Origin: Macrotis lagotis
Lineage: Eukaryota > Chordata > Mammalia > Peramelemorphia > Peramelidae
Direction of reading: 5' to 3'
DNA length: 64,000 bases
Assembly (NCBI RefSeq): GCF_037893015.1
Contig: NC_133661.1
Location: 246,337,503 to 246,401,502, forward strand
The translations under genes and the position numbers were made by a program. Within the stretch, counting starts at the first letter, position 1. The number at the start of each line of letters is the position of its first letter. Of this stretch, positions 1-11,800 are shown in pieces. The notes under the pieces were generated by a model. The model did no database searches, was not told where the DNA came from, and saw nothing but the letters and a program-made list of their open reading frames with translations.

Positions 1-281
1 TGAAATCCCATCCCTCCTGGTTTCTAATAGAACAATAGTGTTCCATGACATACATATACCACAGTTTGCTAAGCCATTCCCCAATTGAAGGACATTTACT
101 GGATTTCCAATTCTTTGCCACCACAAACAGGGCTGCTATAAATATTTTTGTACAAGTAATGTTTTTACCCTTTTTCCTCATCTCTTCAGGGTATAGACCC
201 AGTAGTGGTATTGCTGGGTCAAAGGGTATGCACATTTTTGTTGCTCTTTGGGCATAGTTCCAAATAGCTCCCCAGAAGGGT
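1..281 (-). mobile_element. L1 fragment, ORF2 3' end
   Basis: Reverse complement of the L1 ORF2 C-terminal region: ataccacagtttgctaagcc, cattccccaattgaaggaca, gggtatagacccagtagtgg, ctttgggcatagttccaaat. It runs off the left edge and ends (5'-truncated) near 281, where an L2 remnant begins. The same family as 19482-20972. Confidence 0.85.
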
Positions 282-284
282 TGG

Positions 285-925
285 AAAATTTGACACTCTT
301 TAACCTGGCATTTGAAGCTCTCTACCATCTAGTACAAATCAAATTTTCCAGTCTTTGCCCATACTGTTCCCTTCAATTTAACTTTTTAAATTACTCAAAT
401 TGGTCTCATGCTATGTTTTCTTTTGCCTCTGTACCTTTATCCAGTTTCCTAGGTCTTCAATGAGTTCCCTCTGCTCTCTAGTTGTTGAAATCCATTATTC
501 TTTTTTTTTTTTGTTTTGTTTTTTAGGTTTTTTTTTTTTTTTTGCAAGACAAATGGGGTTAAGTGGCTTGCCCAAGGCCACACAGCTAGGTAATTATTAA
601 GTGTCTGAGACCAGGTTTGAACCCAGGTATTCCTGACTCCAGGGCCGGTGCTTTATCCACTGTGCCACCTAGCCACCCCTAAATCCTTTATTCTTTAAGA
701 CCATACTCAAGTGCTATGTCCTTCATAGAGTTAATCAGTAATGATTTTTCTCTTAAATCTCATATAGTGTGTGTCCTGCAGCTCTTTTGTACATTTTAGT
801 TGTGTATCTGTCATATTCCCCTACTAGACTATAAGTCCCATAAAGACAGGTATGATCATCTAAACTTTGTTTTCCCAAGCACCTAGCTTTATACATGGTA
901 GCTATTAATAAATATTACATTAAAC
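285..925 (+). mobile_element. L2/CR1-type LINE 3' end, split by a SINE
   Basis: ggcatttgaagctctctacc, tgccccatac-like text, then gactataagtcccataaaga and gctattaataaatattacat are the characteristic L2 3' end. A SINE at 503-680 interrupts it. Confidence 0.6.
503..680 (-). mobile_element. tRNA-derived marsupial SINE (WSINE1/WALLSI-like), copy 1
   Basis: In minus orientation it starts GGGGTGGCTAGGTGGCACAG (A box) and carries the B box GGTTCAAACC, the CORE segment (GTGTGGCCTTGGGCAAGCCA) and a poly(A) tail. A 15-bp direct repeat with one mismatch (488-502 and 681-695, aaatcc..ttattctt) flanks it. The poly(A) tail implies mobilisation by L1. The family name is from memory; the structure is certain. 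Confidence 0.9.
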
Positions 926-3452
926 ATTGAAGGCAGTTTTGCCACCCATGTAAGAGGTTAGAATAATTTTCTTCCAGCTCTGAAATACTATTGCAATAGG
1001 GTGATGTCCAGGAGAAAAGACTATTTCCCGTGAGGTTCTAGGTTCCAAAGATTTATATGAATTTAATGCCTAGGAATTAAATTCCTTTGGTGCTCTATAC
1101 CTATGGTGCAGTATGACTATAAGAAGAGAGTGATAGGGACTACAGGGGGATGAAGAAGGGGTAGGGTTGGTCATAGGAGCACCCTATGCATGAAGGGGAA
1201 ACAATAATGATGTCTGCCTTCTGGTGGCTGAGAGGAAGCTGAAGGGAAGTCAAAGAATTTGTGGTGATGTGACCAATATAGTTAGTGGTAGTTGAATATG
1301 AAACTCTGAGTGGGAATCTAAGTCCTACAAGAATAGATTTTCCCAAATCTCATTCTAGCTGTGCAGGAGACATTTACCATATTCTCCTCTACATTAGAAT
1401 GTGAATCTCAAGATGCTGTTTCCCTCACTACTGGTTTAGTGACGAGACTATAATTCTTGAGATATGTATGTATGTATGTATACATACACACAAATATATA
1501 TGCTTTGCATTTTAAAAATGTATCTTTTAAATGCATGCTATTTTAATGATTGTCTGGTCAACTAGCCTGATGAAAATTAAATTTTGATGACCTTAGAAGT
1601 TCCAGCTTCCAGAAATTCCAGGTGTTTGAGTTGGGATGGGGGCTTAAGTCAAATGAGAAGTATTTACCTTATATTGATCCTATTAATTAATATGAATTCA
1701 GAGTTGAATGATAGAGATGTTACAATAAAATTGTATGAGAATATGGTCATAGGAAAGAAACATATCTTTACTCTTGAGTAAAGGCAACCCAGGGAATAAG
1801 GAGTCCCATAAATATGAGACACAGTGAATCTCAGTGACCTCCACTCCTTTCCCCTCAAAGTCAGGGAAATTGATAGGCAGTGATAGGCTTAGGCAAGAAG
1901 AGAAAAGGCTTGAATTTCTCAAGAGTTAACCTTCCCAGTGTTGTCCTATGATAATTAGAAGAGTAGGGGAAGAGGCATTTAATTTAAGCAGGACAGCACC
2001 CAATCACCCTCTTCGCTGTGTGAGAATAATGATAATATGGGAAGCACTTGAGTCCAAAATTCTTTTCACACCACAGTCCAGATCTACCACCCCACACACA
2101 AGTGGGATGAGGGCCCCTTGGAAAGTAGGTACTGGAAGAAGGGAAACTTTGTGGTTCAAATGCTCTCAAGAAATTGGATTTGAATCTTATTTCAGGTGAC
2201 CGGAAGCATGTTATTTAACTTATCTGAACTTCAGTTTGCCATTGTGTAGAATGATAGGGCTAAACCAGATATCTAAGATTTATGTTCTATAACTTAACTG
2301 TCAGGAGCATTCTAAGGCAGGTCTCAGTGTAACAGTCATGTCCCATTAGCCCTGAACAAAGACAGCTGCAGCCTGATTAGAAAGAAAGGGAGGGGGCAAG
2401 GCCACCCTACTCAAACTGAGGCAGATCCTTATCTCTGGCCTTAGTGATGCCTTTTGATATTTGATCTTTTTGTTATTTGTCCTTCAATCAGGTCTTCCTC
2501 TGCCCCTTCTGAATTTGACTTGCCTTTCTATAGATTAAGTCTCCCCTCATAAATTTGCCACTTTCTTTAATTTTTATCTACTGCCTAACTGCAATTAGAA
2601 ATCTAGTTTCCTTTCTCCCCTTCCCCTGAGTTGTCTCTTGGACCTTAGTAAGAATCACTGCTATTTTTCCCTCTGTTGGTGTACTTAGTTCCACCTAGCA
2701 AAGGACAGTTCCCAGAAGTAACAAGGCAACGATTTTATCCTATAAACAGAGGTCTTGACCCTGTCCAGACTGTCTTGAAAGAGGGGAATAGAGCCAAGCA
2801 GGAAACTGGGTGGAGTTTGTTTTATTCAAGACTCAGTTATAGCAATAGATTTCAAGGTCACAGAACTCTGGCACATTTCTAGAGTGATGACAGCCAGAGG
2901 GGTAAGTCAGACATCTCATCATAGTCCCCAGTGGACATAATGCTAATAAGCCTTTCTTTCCAGAGACAATGGAAACACAGGTCAGTGGAGTCCAGGAGGG
3001 ACCAGGACACAGAAAAGGAATAGGAATTTGGAGGACAGTGCCCAATTTGAACTGCCTTCCAAAGAAGTCTGTTCAAGTACAGAGTGCAGATATAGTTTCC
3101 ACCCTCCCATCAGCAGAATACTTTCTCCCAAAGGAATAAATGGAGGGCATCACATTCTAAGGGGCTTAAACATGTGTACAGTTTTGATGCATGGTGGCCA
3201 GATTATTGAATCGATATAGGGAAGGGACTGAGGAGAATGAATGCAGGGTTAAAGTTGTTAAGATATAGAAAAGAAGTGAGGGTATTTTGCTTTTTTTAGA
3301 ATGTAGAGTGCAGGGTAGGGGTGGTTAGAATGTGTTATCTCATGTGGAATAGACACAATTGAATTACTTCAGTTGTAGATAATTAAGATATTAAGATGGA
3401 GAAAAAGGAAAAGTTAGGGAACTGGAGAGTATCAGTGGATAAGAAAGATGCA
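926..3452. other. 3' flank of TMEM63C, no gene recognised
   Basis: Mostly unique AT-rich sequence. A TATG microsatellite (1465-1495) and a decayed MIR-like piece (2170-2290, tcttatttcaggtgaccgga and gttatttaacttatctgaac) are all I can name. No splice-flanked open frame and no match to neuroglobin exons were seen. Confidence 0.6.
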
Positions 3453-5626
3453 TTTATTTATGGGAACAAATGGGGAGGTATACCTTGGGCAGAGAGGGGA
3501 TATAGGGGACAAAGGAAGGATAATAGGAAAAAAAAGAATGATGACTAGATTTTTGTTGGCATATGTAGAATGGCTTTGAAGGGAAGGAATGACTGCTTGA
3601 TTCTATATACAGTTCAAGGAAAGGGGTAAGGAGATCTGAGTACCCAGATCTCCACAGTACTTTTTCTCTTGAATTACGTACTTCATTAATCTATTTACCA
3701 GATGTTGGCAAGGGTGTAACTGAATCCCAGCCCAGTGGTGATTGCCCCTAGTAGTTCTGTTCATTTACCAGATGGGCTAGAATCAATTTCACTTGAGTTG
3801 AACATGAAGTAAAATTGGATTCCCTCCCCTCAATCTTAAGGTCTCCTCCTGGGGGGGGGGGGGGAGGGATTCATTCATTCAGTGAATGAATGAAACCAAG
3901 GTATCAGGCAGATAACAAGAGAGAGTTAGCAATAAGCATCCCTGGCTACCTTCTGGGTATGCTGCTAATCTAATTGACCTGGGGCTACCAAACTCTATGC
4001 AGTAAACCCTTGGAAAGCCTGAAGAGGTCAGAGATTACTTGGTCTGGATCCCTCAGGCTGCTCTGGAATGGAAATGATCCTTTCTCCCCATTAGTTGGTT
4101 TAAAAGAGAAAAAAAAAGCTCTTGTTCCTTCCTTTCCACAATTTCTCCAACATTTTTGGAACCACCTTTGGAACCAAAGAATAGGCAAAACACTCTGGGT
4201 AAATAGTTCTTTTTCATCACCAGAGTTCAATTTCAACCAAAATATAATTTGAAACAAGAGTGTGTACATATGTATACATGTAATAAGATATTTCCTTGCA
4301 TTAGAAACTGGTGAATCTGCCACTAATAGCATCTCTCTTATGTCTGAGGATTTCCAAATACTGAGAAACTAGCTAGAAAATCCTAGTTGTGCCATTAAAT
4401 GAGGGTCATTTAGGTTTCCAAGAGATAAAATCTTATTCCTACTTTTCCTCTCCCCTCACAGGGAAGCATTAGATCAGAGCTCAGGAACAAACAGGTTCAT
4501 TTTCCTTGGCTCATTTTCAAAATTTGACTATACCACCAGAGGTACCTTTTTATAAAAAACTTTACCACCTATTGGATGTCACTTCCAAGGCCCATTACAT
4601 CTCAGTACTTTCATTAGAATGCCTTCTCCTTTTCCCTGCCTTTTCCCCCTCCCCCTCCCCTCAACATCTACAAATATTTGGAGGACTCTTAATATCTTCT
4701 TGAGGATTCTATTTCTACTGACTCCTGCCCTTACTTGGGCAGGACTCTGATCATGGGGACCACAGTTCTTTCATCCTCTCTTTTCTTCCTCTGCCTTACC
4801 ATATTTCAACACTACTCTGCCAGAGCAGTCTAGTAAATGGTAGGAGAAAGGGAGAGAAGAGGAGGGGAGGCAAGACAATTTAAAAATCCAAAAGAATTCC
4901 CTCAACATAATCCTTGGTTCTGACCATTCATACTACATAATTTCTGGCAAGGGTAAGGCCTCAGGGATCATAGGAGTCCTTTTTCTTTAGGAGGAGTACA
5001 TTTCCTCATGGATCCTTTTTTGAGGAAAACCTCCAACTTCAGGAATTTGAAAAAGCATCTTCTTCCCCTTCTTAGAGTTGGCTAGGCCAACCTGCTCCCT
5101 GATGACTGCTAGCCATAAATTGTAAAGATCTCTTGGGTCTCCAGAGAAGTAGGGGTAGGGAAAGGATGGTTTGAGTGGCAGCTCCTCCAAATGGCAAACA
5201 AATTGTTAAAGGCTTTCAGAGGTTACTTGGAAATAGGACAAAGTACCCTTTTAAATCCCTCTTTCCTGCACTTTCTTTTTCTCATCTGCTTTTAGAGAAA
5301 CAAATATAAATTTCTAGGTCTGAGGCAATGGCTGTCCCTTCTGAGAGATGGAGGTTGCTAGTCCAGGGGTCCAGACTGTGTCTTCCACCAGATTCACTTT
5401 CTAGACAGTCGAGCTTAACTGAGGTCTTTCAACCTCAATCCTGCTCAGGGATGGAGGCAGGATGAAAATTGGCAGCCTGAGAGGATCTGGGAAAGTGGGC
5501 ATGTGGATTGAAAGGAACAGGGAAATTGGATCTATCCTTCTGATTCCTGACATGTTCTTCTCTTGATGCTGACATTCCACCTGGTGTGGGAGCACTTTTG
5601 GTGGTGGTGATGATGAGTGATCCTTA
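3453..5626 (-). other. TMEM63C: Probable TMEM63C 3' UTR; candidate poly(A) signal at 3453-3458
   Basis: Mostly unique sequence follows the stop codon on the minus strand. The first canonical AATAAA hexamer on that strand is at 3453-3458, about 2.2 kb past the stop; another is at 2821-2826. No transcript evidence is available, so the UTR length is a guess. I found no other gene here; convergent neuroglobin (NGB), the downstream neighbour in other mammals, is not recognisable. Confidence 0.3.
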
Positions 5627-5839
5627 TTAATTGTGGTCTTCCATTAATAGCCCCTCCTGGAACTCATCCTCGACAGTCTCCACTTCTGATGAAAAACTCT
5701 GTGGCCCACTTTCCTCCTCTCTGTCCAAGGCATCCAGCTGGCTGCTCATGGTCCCATAGGACTGATGGCCTGGCGAGGAGACTGGAGTCAGGCTCATATC
5801 CAGGTCCTGGAGAACTGGGGCCACATACAACTGGGGCCC
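5627..5839 (-). CDS. TMEM63C: TMEM63C last coding exon (213 nt with stop)
   Basis: Encodes [60 protein letters not shown] and [10 protein letters not shown], then TAA. YVA.VLQ, SSP..H.YGTM and FQEGL identify the TMEM63C C-terminus and exclude TMEM63A/B. The acceptor is TTATTATAG. The tail is acidic and cytosolic. Confidence 0.94.
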   Translation of the reverse strand, partial: GPQLYVAPVLQDLDMSLTPVSSPGHQSYGTMSSQLDALDREEESGPQSFSSEVETVEDEFQEGLLMEDHN

Positions 5840-8800
5840 CTATAATAAGAAAAAGGAGAGAGAGTAGGAAAGTCATATCCAGGTATAATGCACTCTGTGT
5901 TCTAAATTCTCTTACTTCATGCCCCAGTATAAAAGGAGTGATGCAATCACTCAAAGAGCCTTGATTTGCTTCTCCAAACAACCACCCCAAACTAATCCCA
6001 ATTTATGTCACTCCTATTCAGAGGTCTTAGATAATGTGCTTTTCTTACTGAAGACAGAGACAAGTGGGATCTTATGAGAGACATGGGTAAATTTATATTT
6101 AGATTATGCCCACAAGCAGCTGACCAGTAAGGTTGTCACCAATATTTTAAGGGTAACTTTTGGTGGTTGTCCCCATTCTTACTCTAAGTAAACTGTGAAT
6201 TCCTGGAGCTCAGGGACTGGACTATTTATATTTTTATTTCTGAGAGGCAGCAGCAGTTAGTGGATAGAGAAATTGGACTTTGCATCAAGAATGCTTGGGT
6301 TCTGAGTCCTATCTCTCACACATACTGGCTGTGTGCCCTCTGGGTCACTTAAGTGCCTTAGGCCAGAGGGAGGGTCCTTATTGTCCTAGGAGCACATAGC
6401 CTGCAAGCCTCAAAAGTGATGCCACCCAAACCAGATAAAAATGGAATTGGGAAATGTTTAACAAAATGTACAATAAAACACATAAATGTCCATTTGAAGT
6501 TTTCTAAGTCACTAAGTAGCCACCAGGATCTGTTTTGCTTTGAATTTGACACCCCTGCTCTATGGAACTCTTAAGATTATAAATTGCTAAGAAAGTACTG
6601 ACCTGATTTAGAAGAGGTGGTTTCTTTACCTGGGTGCTCCCGTATATCAGTGAAATTATAGGTCCAGTACTGAATCCCTATTTGTAGCCCTTAGCACAGT
6701 GAACACAGTAAGTGCTTAATCAATTGATTTTGTGGCATTCCCTATAGTATTGAGAAGAATCACACAGCCAGTGAGTATTAGAGGCAGCACTTGAACTCAG
6801 ATCTTTGGGAGCCTGAGATAAGTTCTCTACCTATTGCCTCCTCACCTACCTTGTTTATATTGTAGGTCAAAGGAAGAAAAAGATTGAAAACCCCTAACTA
6901 TTCTAGGCTTTCCCCTCTTCTCCCAACCTTAAATCTGACCTCTTCTATTCCTTATCTTCCTTTTAGCCAGAGACCAGCACAAGTTGAAGGAACCTAAAGA
7001 GGACAATGGGAGGAGAGCAAAGGAAGTACCAGAGGTTTCATCTACCTCCTAAAAAATGATGTTGGGTGATCAGACACAGTATAGATAATGGTTTATTCTG
7101 CAAACTGGAGAGTACAGTTGTCCTTTCCACATTATAGGGGTTAGGAGCACAGTGCTCCAGTGATCTGGAAAATCTGTATAAAATTTTTTAGCCCTCCAAG
7201 AAGAAATCTGAATTTTTTTTTCTTTTTCTTTCTTGGGGTATTGATATTATACAGGACTCTACATATATTTTATGCATCTTTGAGTTTCTAAACTTTTTTC
7301 TGAGTCATTTCCATTGGCCTTTGTGTGTTGTATGAGACTTCAGCAAAACTTAAAACTTTCCATTTTATTTCTTATTCTGACCTGTGATATAATGAAACAA
7401 TGAAAGAGAAAGTTGTGAAGTAGAAAGGATAACTGTATTTCCATGGAGCCTGGTGATATAAATGTATTCAAAGAGGAAAGTGACAACATTATCACACTTT
7501 AAGAGGAACTAGACAAAATTTCATTAGAACAAAGAATTCCTGGAAAATGATGCACCCTTTACCAATGCAGGTCAGCACCTTCTCTGTAATCTCATAGTCT
7601 TAGAAAGTTGGACAAAGCACTAATTGGTTGGGTGGCTTGACCATGATCATCTCTTCAGCATGTGTCAAAGATGAGAGCTGTGACCCCAGATCTTCTTGTC
7701 TTGAAAGTTGTCTCTCTATATTTATTATGTCACCCACTGGCACTTAGTTTTATCCAGTAAAAACATATGAATAGAGGGTGGAAACAATTTTTAACATATT
7801 TTACAACTAAAATAATAATAACAATGTATTATGAGAGTTTAAAGCTGTTTGAGGATAGTAGGAAAAGCACTGGCATTAGAATGCTCTGGACTTGGGTTCT
7901 AGACTTGGGTCCTAACTATGCCAGCCTGCAAGATTGCTCTCCAAACCTGTTTTCTCAGTTGTTAAATGGGTATAATACTTTACTACTTCCTCAAGTTGTA
8001 TTGTGAGCAACTCATTAAAGAACTATAGTAAAGTTAGCTATCATTTGCTATTGCTTTTGTCTTTTGTCCAAGAGCACCTAGGTGGTGCAGGGGATGAGAG
8101 TTCCAATCTGGCCCCAGACACTTCACACTTATTAGTTATATGATTTTGGGCAAGTCATTTAACCTTGATTGACTTTCTCCTAGGGCCATCTCCAGATGTC
8201 CTGATTCATATCTGACCACTGGACACAGATGTCCAAGGAGGAGAAAGTGAGGTTGGTGACTTAGCACAGCACCTCCTCACTCAAATCTAACTCATGTGCT
8301 TATCATGGCATCACCGACCTGATGTCATGGTCTTCTTTGAAAATGAAGGACAAAACATCATCATCATCATCATCACTTTTGTCTTTTTTCAAGAACTTAA
8401 GATGCCTATAAGTGATTTATTTTGTATAAATGCTAGCTCTGATTATGGCATATATGCATATGCATGCATGTATGTATGTATGCATGTTTGCTTGAAGTTG
8501 TATGTGTACTTGAACTCATTATATATCTATATATATATATATACTTACACATATGTATGTGTGTGTTTATACACATTCACTCTTGTATTATAGATAAACT
8601 TATTATAGTCAGGTATCAATGTTCAGCCACATGTGACAGCATTGGGTGACCCAAACTGAAACTCTTCATGTGTATAACATTTTAATCCAAAAGCAGTTTT
8701 TAGGATAAGTATAATGACTATCCTTTATCAAGAAGCATTGCTCTCATTGAAAATGTAATGGAAAGAGAGGTATTTTCTTTACTTAAAATTATGAGTACTG

Positions 8801-11800
8801 TTCATTTCTTTAGAGTCATTTGAAAACATATCATTTGAACTTCATGATTTCAAGATTCATAATTAGTAGTTATGAAGGCAAGTTGGGAGAAAGTGTGGCA
8901 TAGTGGATAGAGAAATGGTCTCAGGGTCTGAAAAACATGAGTTCAAATTGTGCCTCTGACATGTATTGGTTGTGTAATACTGGGCATGTCCCTTCTCAGT
9001 GGTCTAGGTATTTTCTTAAGATGAGAAGTTTCAGAGAAGGTACCAACTTGAAATGGTAACAGTGTCCAAATCTGGCACAAATCTATGCCAATGAAATCAT
9101 AGGCCCCGATCCTCAACTAAAGGTTAATTTTAACATCCCTCTTCCTTCCTTCCTTCTTTTCTCTTTGGTTCCTATATAAGTGATTAACCCTTTATCAATA
9201 TCCAAGATTCCTTCTCCCTGAGCAGAGCATCTCAGAGTTTACTTTGAAATCTAACCTCAGACACTTAATAACTATGTGATCCTAAGTGAGTCACTTAACC
9301 TTTATTTACCTCAGTTTTCTCTTTAAAATGGGAATAATGGGGTTATTGTGAAGATCAAATGCAAATTGGTTTAAAGTATGTCATTAGGTGCCAAATATAT
9401 TTAAGTACTATATAAGTGCTAGTTGCTATTATTGGGTTTAATATTATTATTATTAATTTACTTATATTACAGAAGTTGCTCCTTCATGGTCTATGAATAT
9501 CAAGCCCAATTTGCTACTTTTGGAATGATAGAAATGTCTTACCCTTCTCTTCAGAGTTTGGTTGTCTCCCTTCTCTTCTGTTCTTTTTCTTTCCCGTGCC
9601 TGCTCTCAACAGTAATTTTGCTTGTACTTGATTTTAGTTACTGGTTCTGAGGGGTAAGGGAACTTCTGTCTATATCCCCTCTTGATTCCACTCTCATCAC
9701 CCTCTGCCTCTAACCTCTAATTAGTGCTATTGGATTTTTTCCCTCCCATTTAACCATGACCACCACATGAAAATCTGTTCCCTGAATCAATTCTTTAGTT
9801 ATTAGGGGAGGAAAGTCCATGGGATCCCTCTCCCACCTCGATGGGTCTTAGCAATGATCCCATACCTGCCACCCCCATGATTTTGACTCTACTACTGCCT
9901 CACTTTGTCCTCCCTAACCTCTTTGACATCCAAGGGACCAGGGGAATGACTCACTTTATAGAGGAAGAGAGTGGAAGAAGAACTTCTTCTGATATTGAAT
10001 CCTTGAGACTCTGATTCTGCAGGTTCCACCTGATGCTTCTGCAGAGAGAGGAAGACAGTGTAGCTGAGAACATGAAAACCTCATCCCTGAGATTTGAGTG
10101 TGTGGCCCCTAATTAAGTGGCTCCCTCCTAGTCATCAAACTTATCTTCTTGATTTATAACTCTAACCCAAAGGAGGAAGTATAGTTGGCCAATTGTTCCT
10201 GAAAAGGATGATGGGGTGGACTGGGGTAGCCTTTGATAGAGTTTTTTCCCAATTGAAAGGACAATCATGGAGGGAAGCTAAGAGAAAAATAACACTGGGG
10301 ACTTGGATCAATGTCCTCTGGTATCCTGGGTAGGAGAGAAGAGAGATGGTTTTCAAAGTATAAGCTTTCTCTTCCCCTTTGACTTTCAGGGGTTGCTAAC
10401 ATCATACACCAGTATAGTTTGTCCTCTGCATCATAAAGTTAAGAATTTCTACCTGAAACTTAGGTGAACCAGAGGAACAATCAAATCTAAATGAAGAGGA
10501 TGATTTGGAGATATTATTTCTAAACTTCACTCAACATTCAAATAAAAATGAGAAGGGGAATAGGAGAGGAGTGTAAAGTTCCTTTCTCAGTATTTTTCTA
10601 ATCTATAGTCCAGAAATGACACATTGGAATAATTGGAATAATAAGGAAGGCCAAGAGGGGGTGAATAAAAGAGAGAGAGGTAGAATTCCAGGAGGGACCA
10701 CTGGGCTCACCTCAGGTTTAGGTGGTTTCCTCCAAAACTTCTCAAAGCAAAGACAAAAGAAGGAAGTCACAATAGCAGCAAGGAGGAGTATAAGGCTAAA
10801 GATAGTGACGGGATGAAGGCCACCTACAAGGTGAGAGAGACCAATCATGGGCTTTATGTTCACAGATAATCATCTTTCCCCTTAGTATTTCAACCCCTTT
10901 AACCTGCTTCCAATATAATTCCTGGTGCCATCCAATAAAATTCAGGTGCCAACTGAGAAGGCAATAAACCCAAGAGAAGCCTAGCCATGCCCTCCAAATA
11001 TCTCTAGAGTGACCCTAAGCACCTAACTTAGAATCTTTATGACTAGCACAGTGTTGGGTATATGGTTGGAGCTTATTAAATACTTGTTGATTAATTGACA
11101 GGTTAACTGCTTGAAAAATATTGGAAGGGAATCTTGTCCTTGTCCTCCCAACCCAATTTTCTCTCTTTGAATCTCTAGGGACAAAAACAGACTAGATTAT
11201 TTTTGGTATCCTACCTGACCAAAATACACATTTTAAGCTTGGAATGTTGTATTTCAAAGTTTGCCTGTATTCAGAGGCACAAAGGATATTTTCTCCCTCT
11301 CCTCAAATGGAACCAGATGAATGTAAGAAGTTCTTACATGAACACTTATTCTTATTTATTGATATATTTTTGTTTATTCAACTTTTCATTCATTCATTTT
11401 TCTATTTATATAGTCACTATTTCAATTAAAAATATTTTATTGATATCTTTCAGTTTTTCTATCACTTAAATTTCTTCATCATCCTCCAGACAACCCTTCT
11501 TTATAATAAAAAGTTTCTTTTTCTTTTAAAATCTTAACTCAAATCTTATCCTTTCTTTCTTAAGCTCCTATCCATAAATACTATCTCTGACTTAGTGGTT
11601 CTGTTGTTGTCATTCTATGCTTCCTTTATTCTCTTCTATGATCTAATAAGCTCCTTGAGGACAATAGCTTTGAGTAATATATGGTGTAAACTCCTCAAGG
11701 GTTTAGAATACATCACTAGGTCCCTCTCAATAAAAGTATTTGGAATGTGTAGTAATTCAAGTACTACCCACCCAGGTACCACCAGCATTTTCAATAACCA

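Larger units (their letters stand above)
5840..9954 (-). other. TMEM63C intron before the last exon (4.1 kb)
   Basis: Holds the split SINE/hAT pair (6243-6690), a reverse MIR core (6735-6845), MIR-like and MAR1-like elements (7850-8375), a microsatellite (8455-8555), a second-type SINE (8888-9125) and a MIR (9235-9435). The rest is unique. Confidence 0.7.

Noticed and set aside
8370..8380. Short direct repeats as a possible CRISPR-like or satellite array; (atc)n
   Set aside because: Simple-sequence tail of a SINE. No spaced palindromic repeats of CRISPR type occur anywhere in the window.
11203..11469. 88-codon open frame on the plus strand
   Set aside because: AT-rich intronic sequence with Phe/Ile/Ser bias, no splice context and no homology that I recognise.
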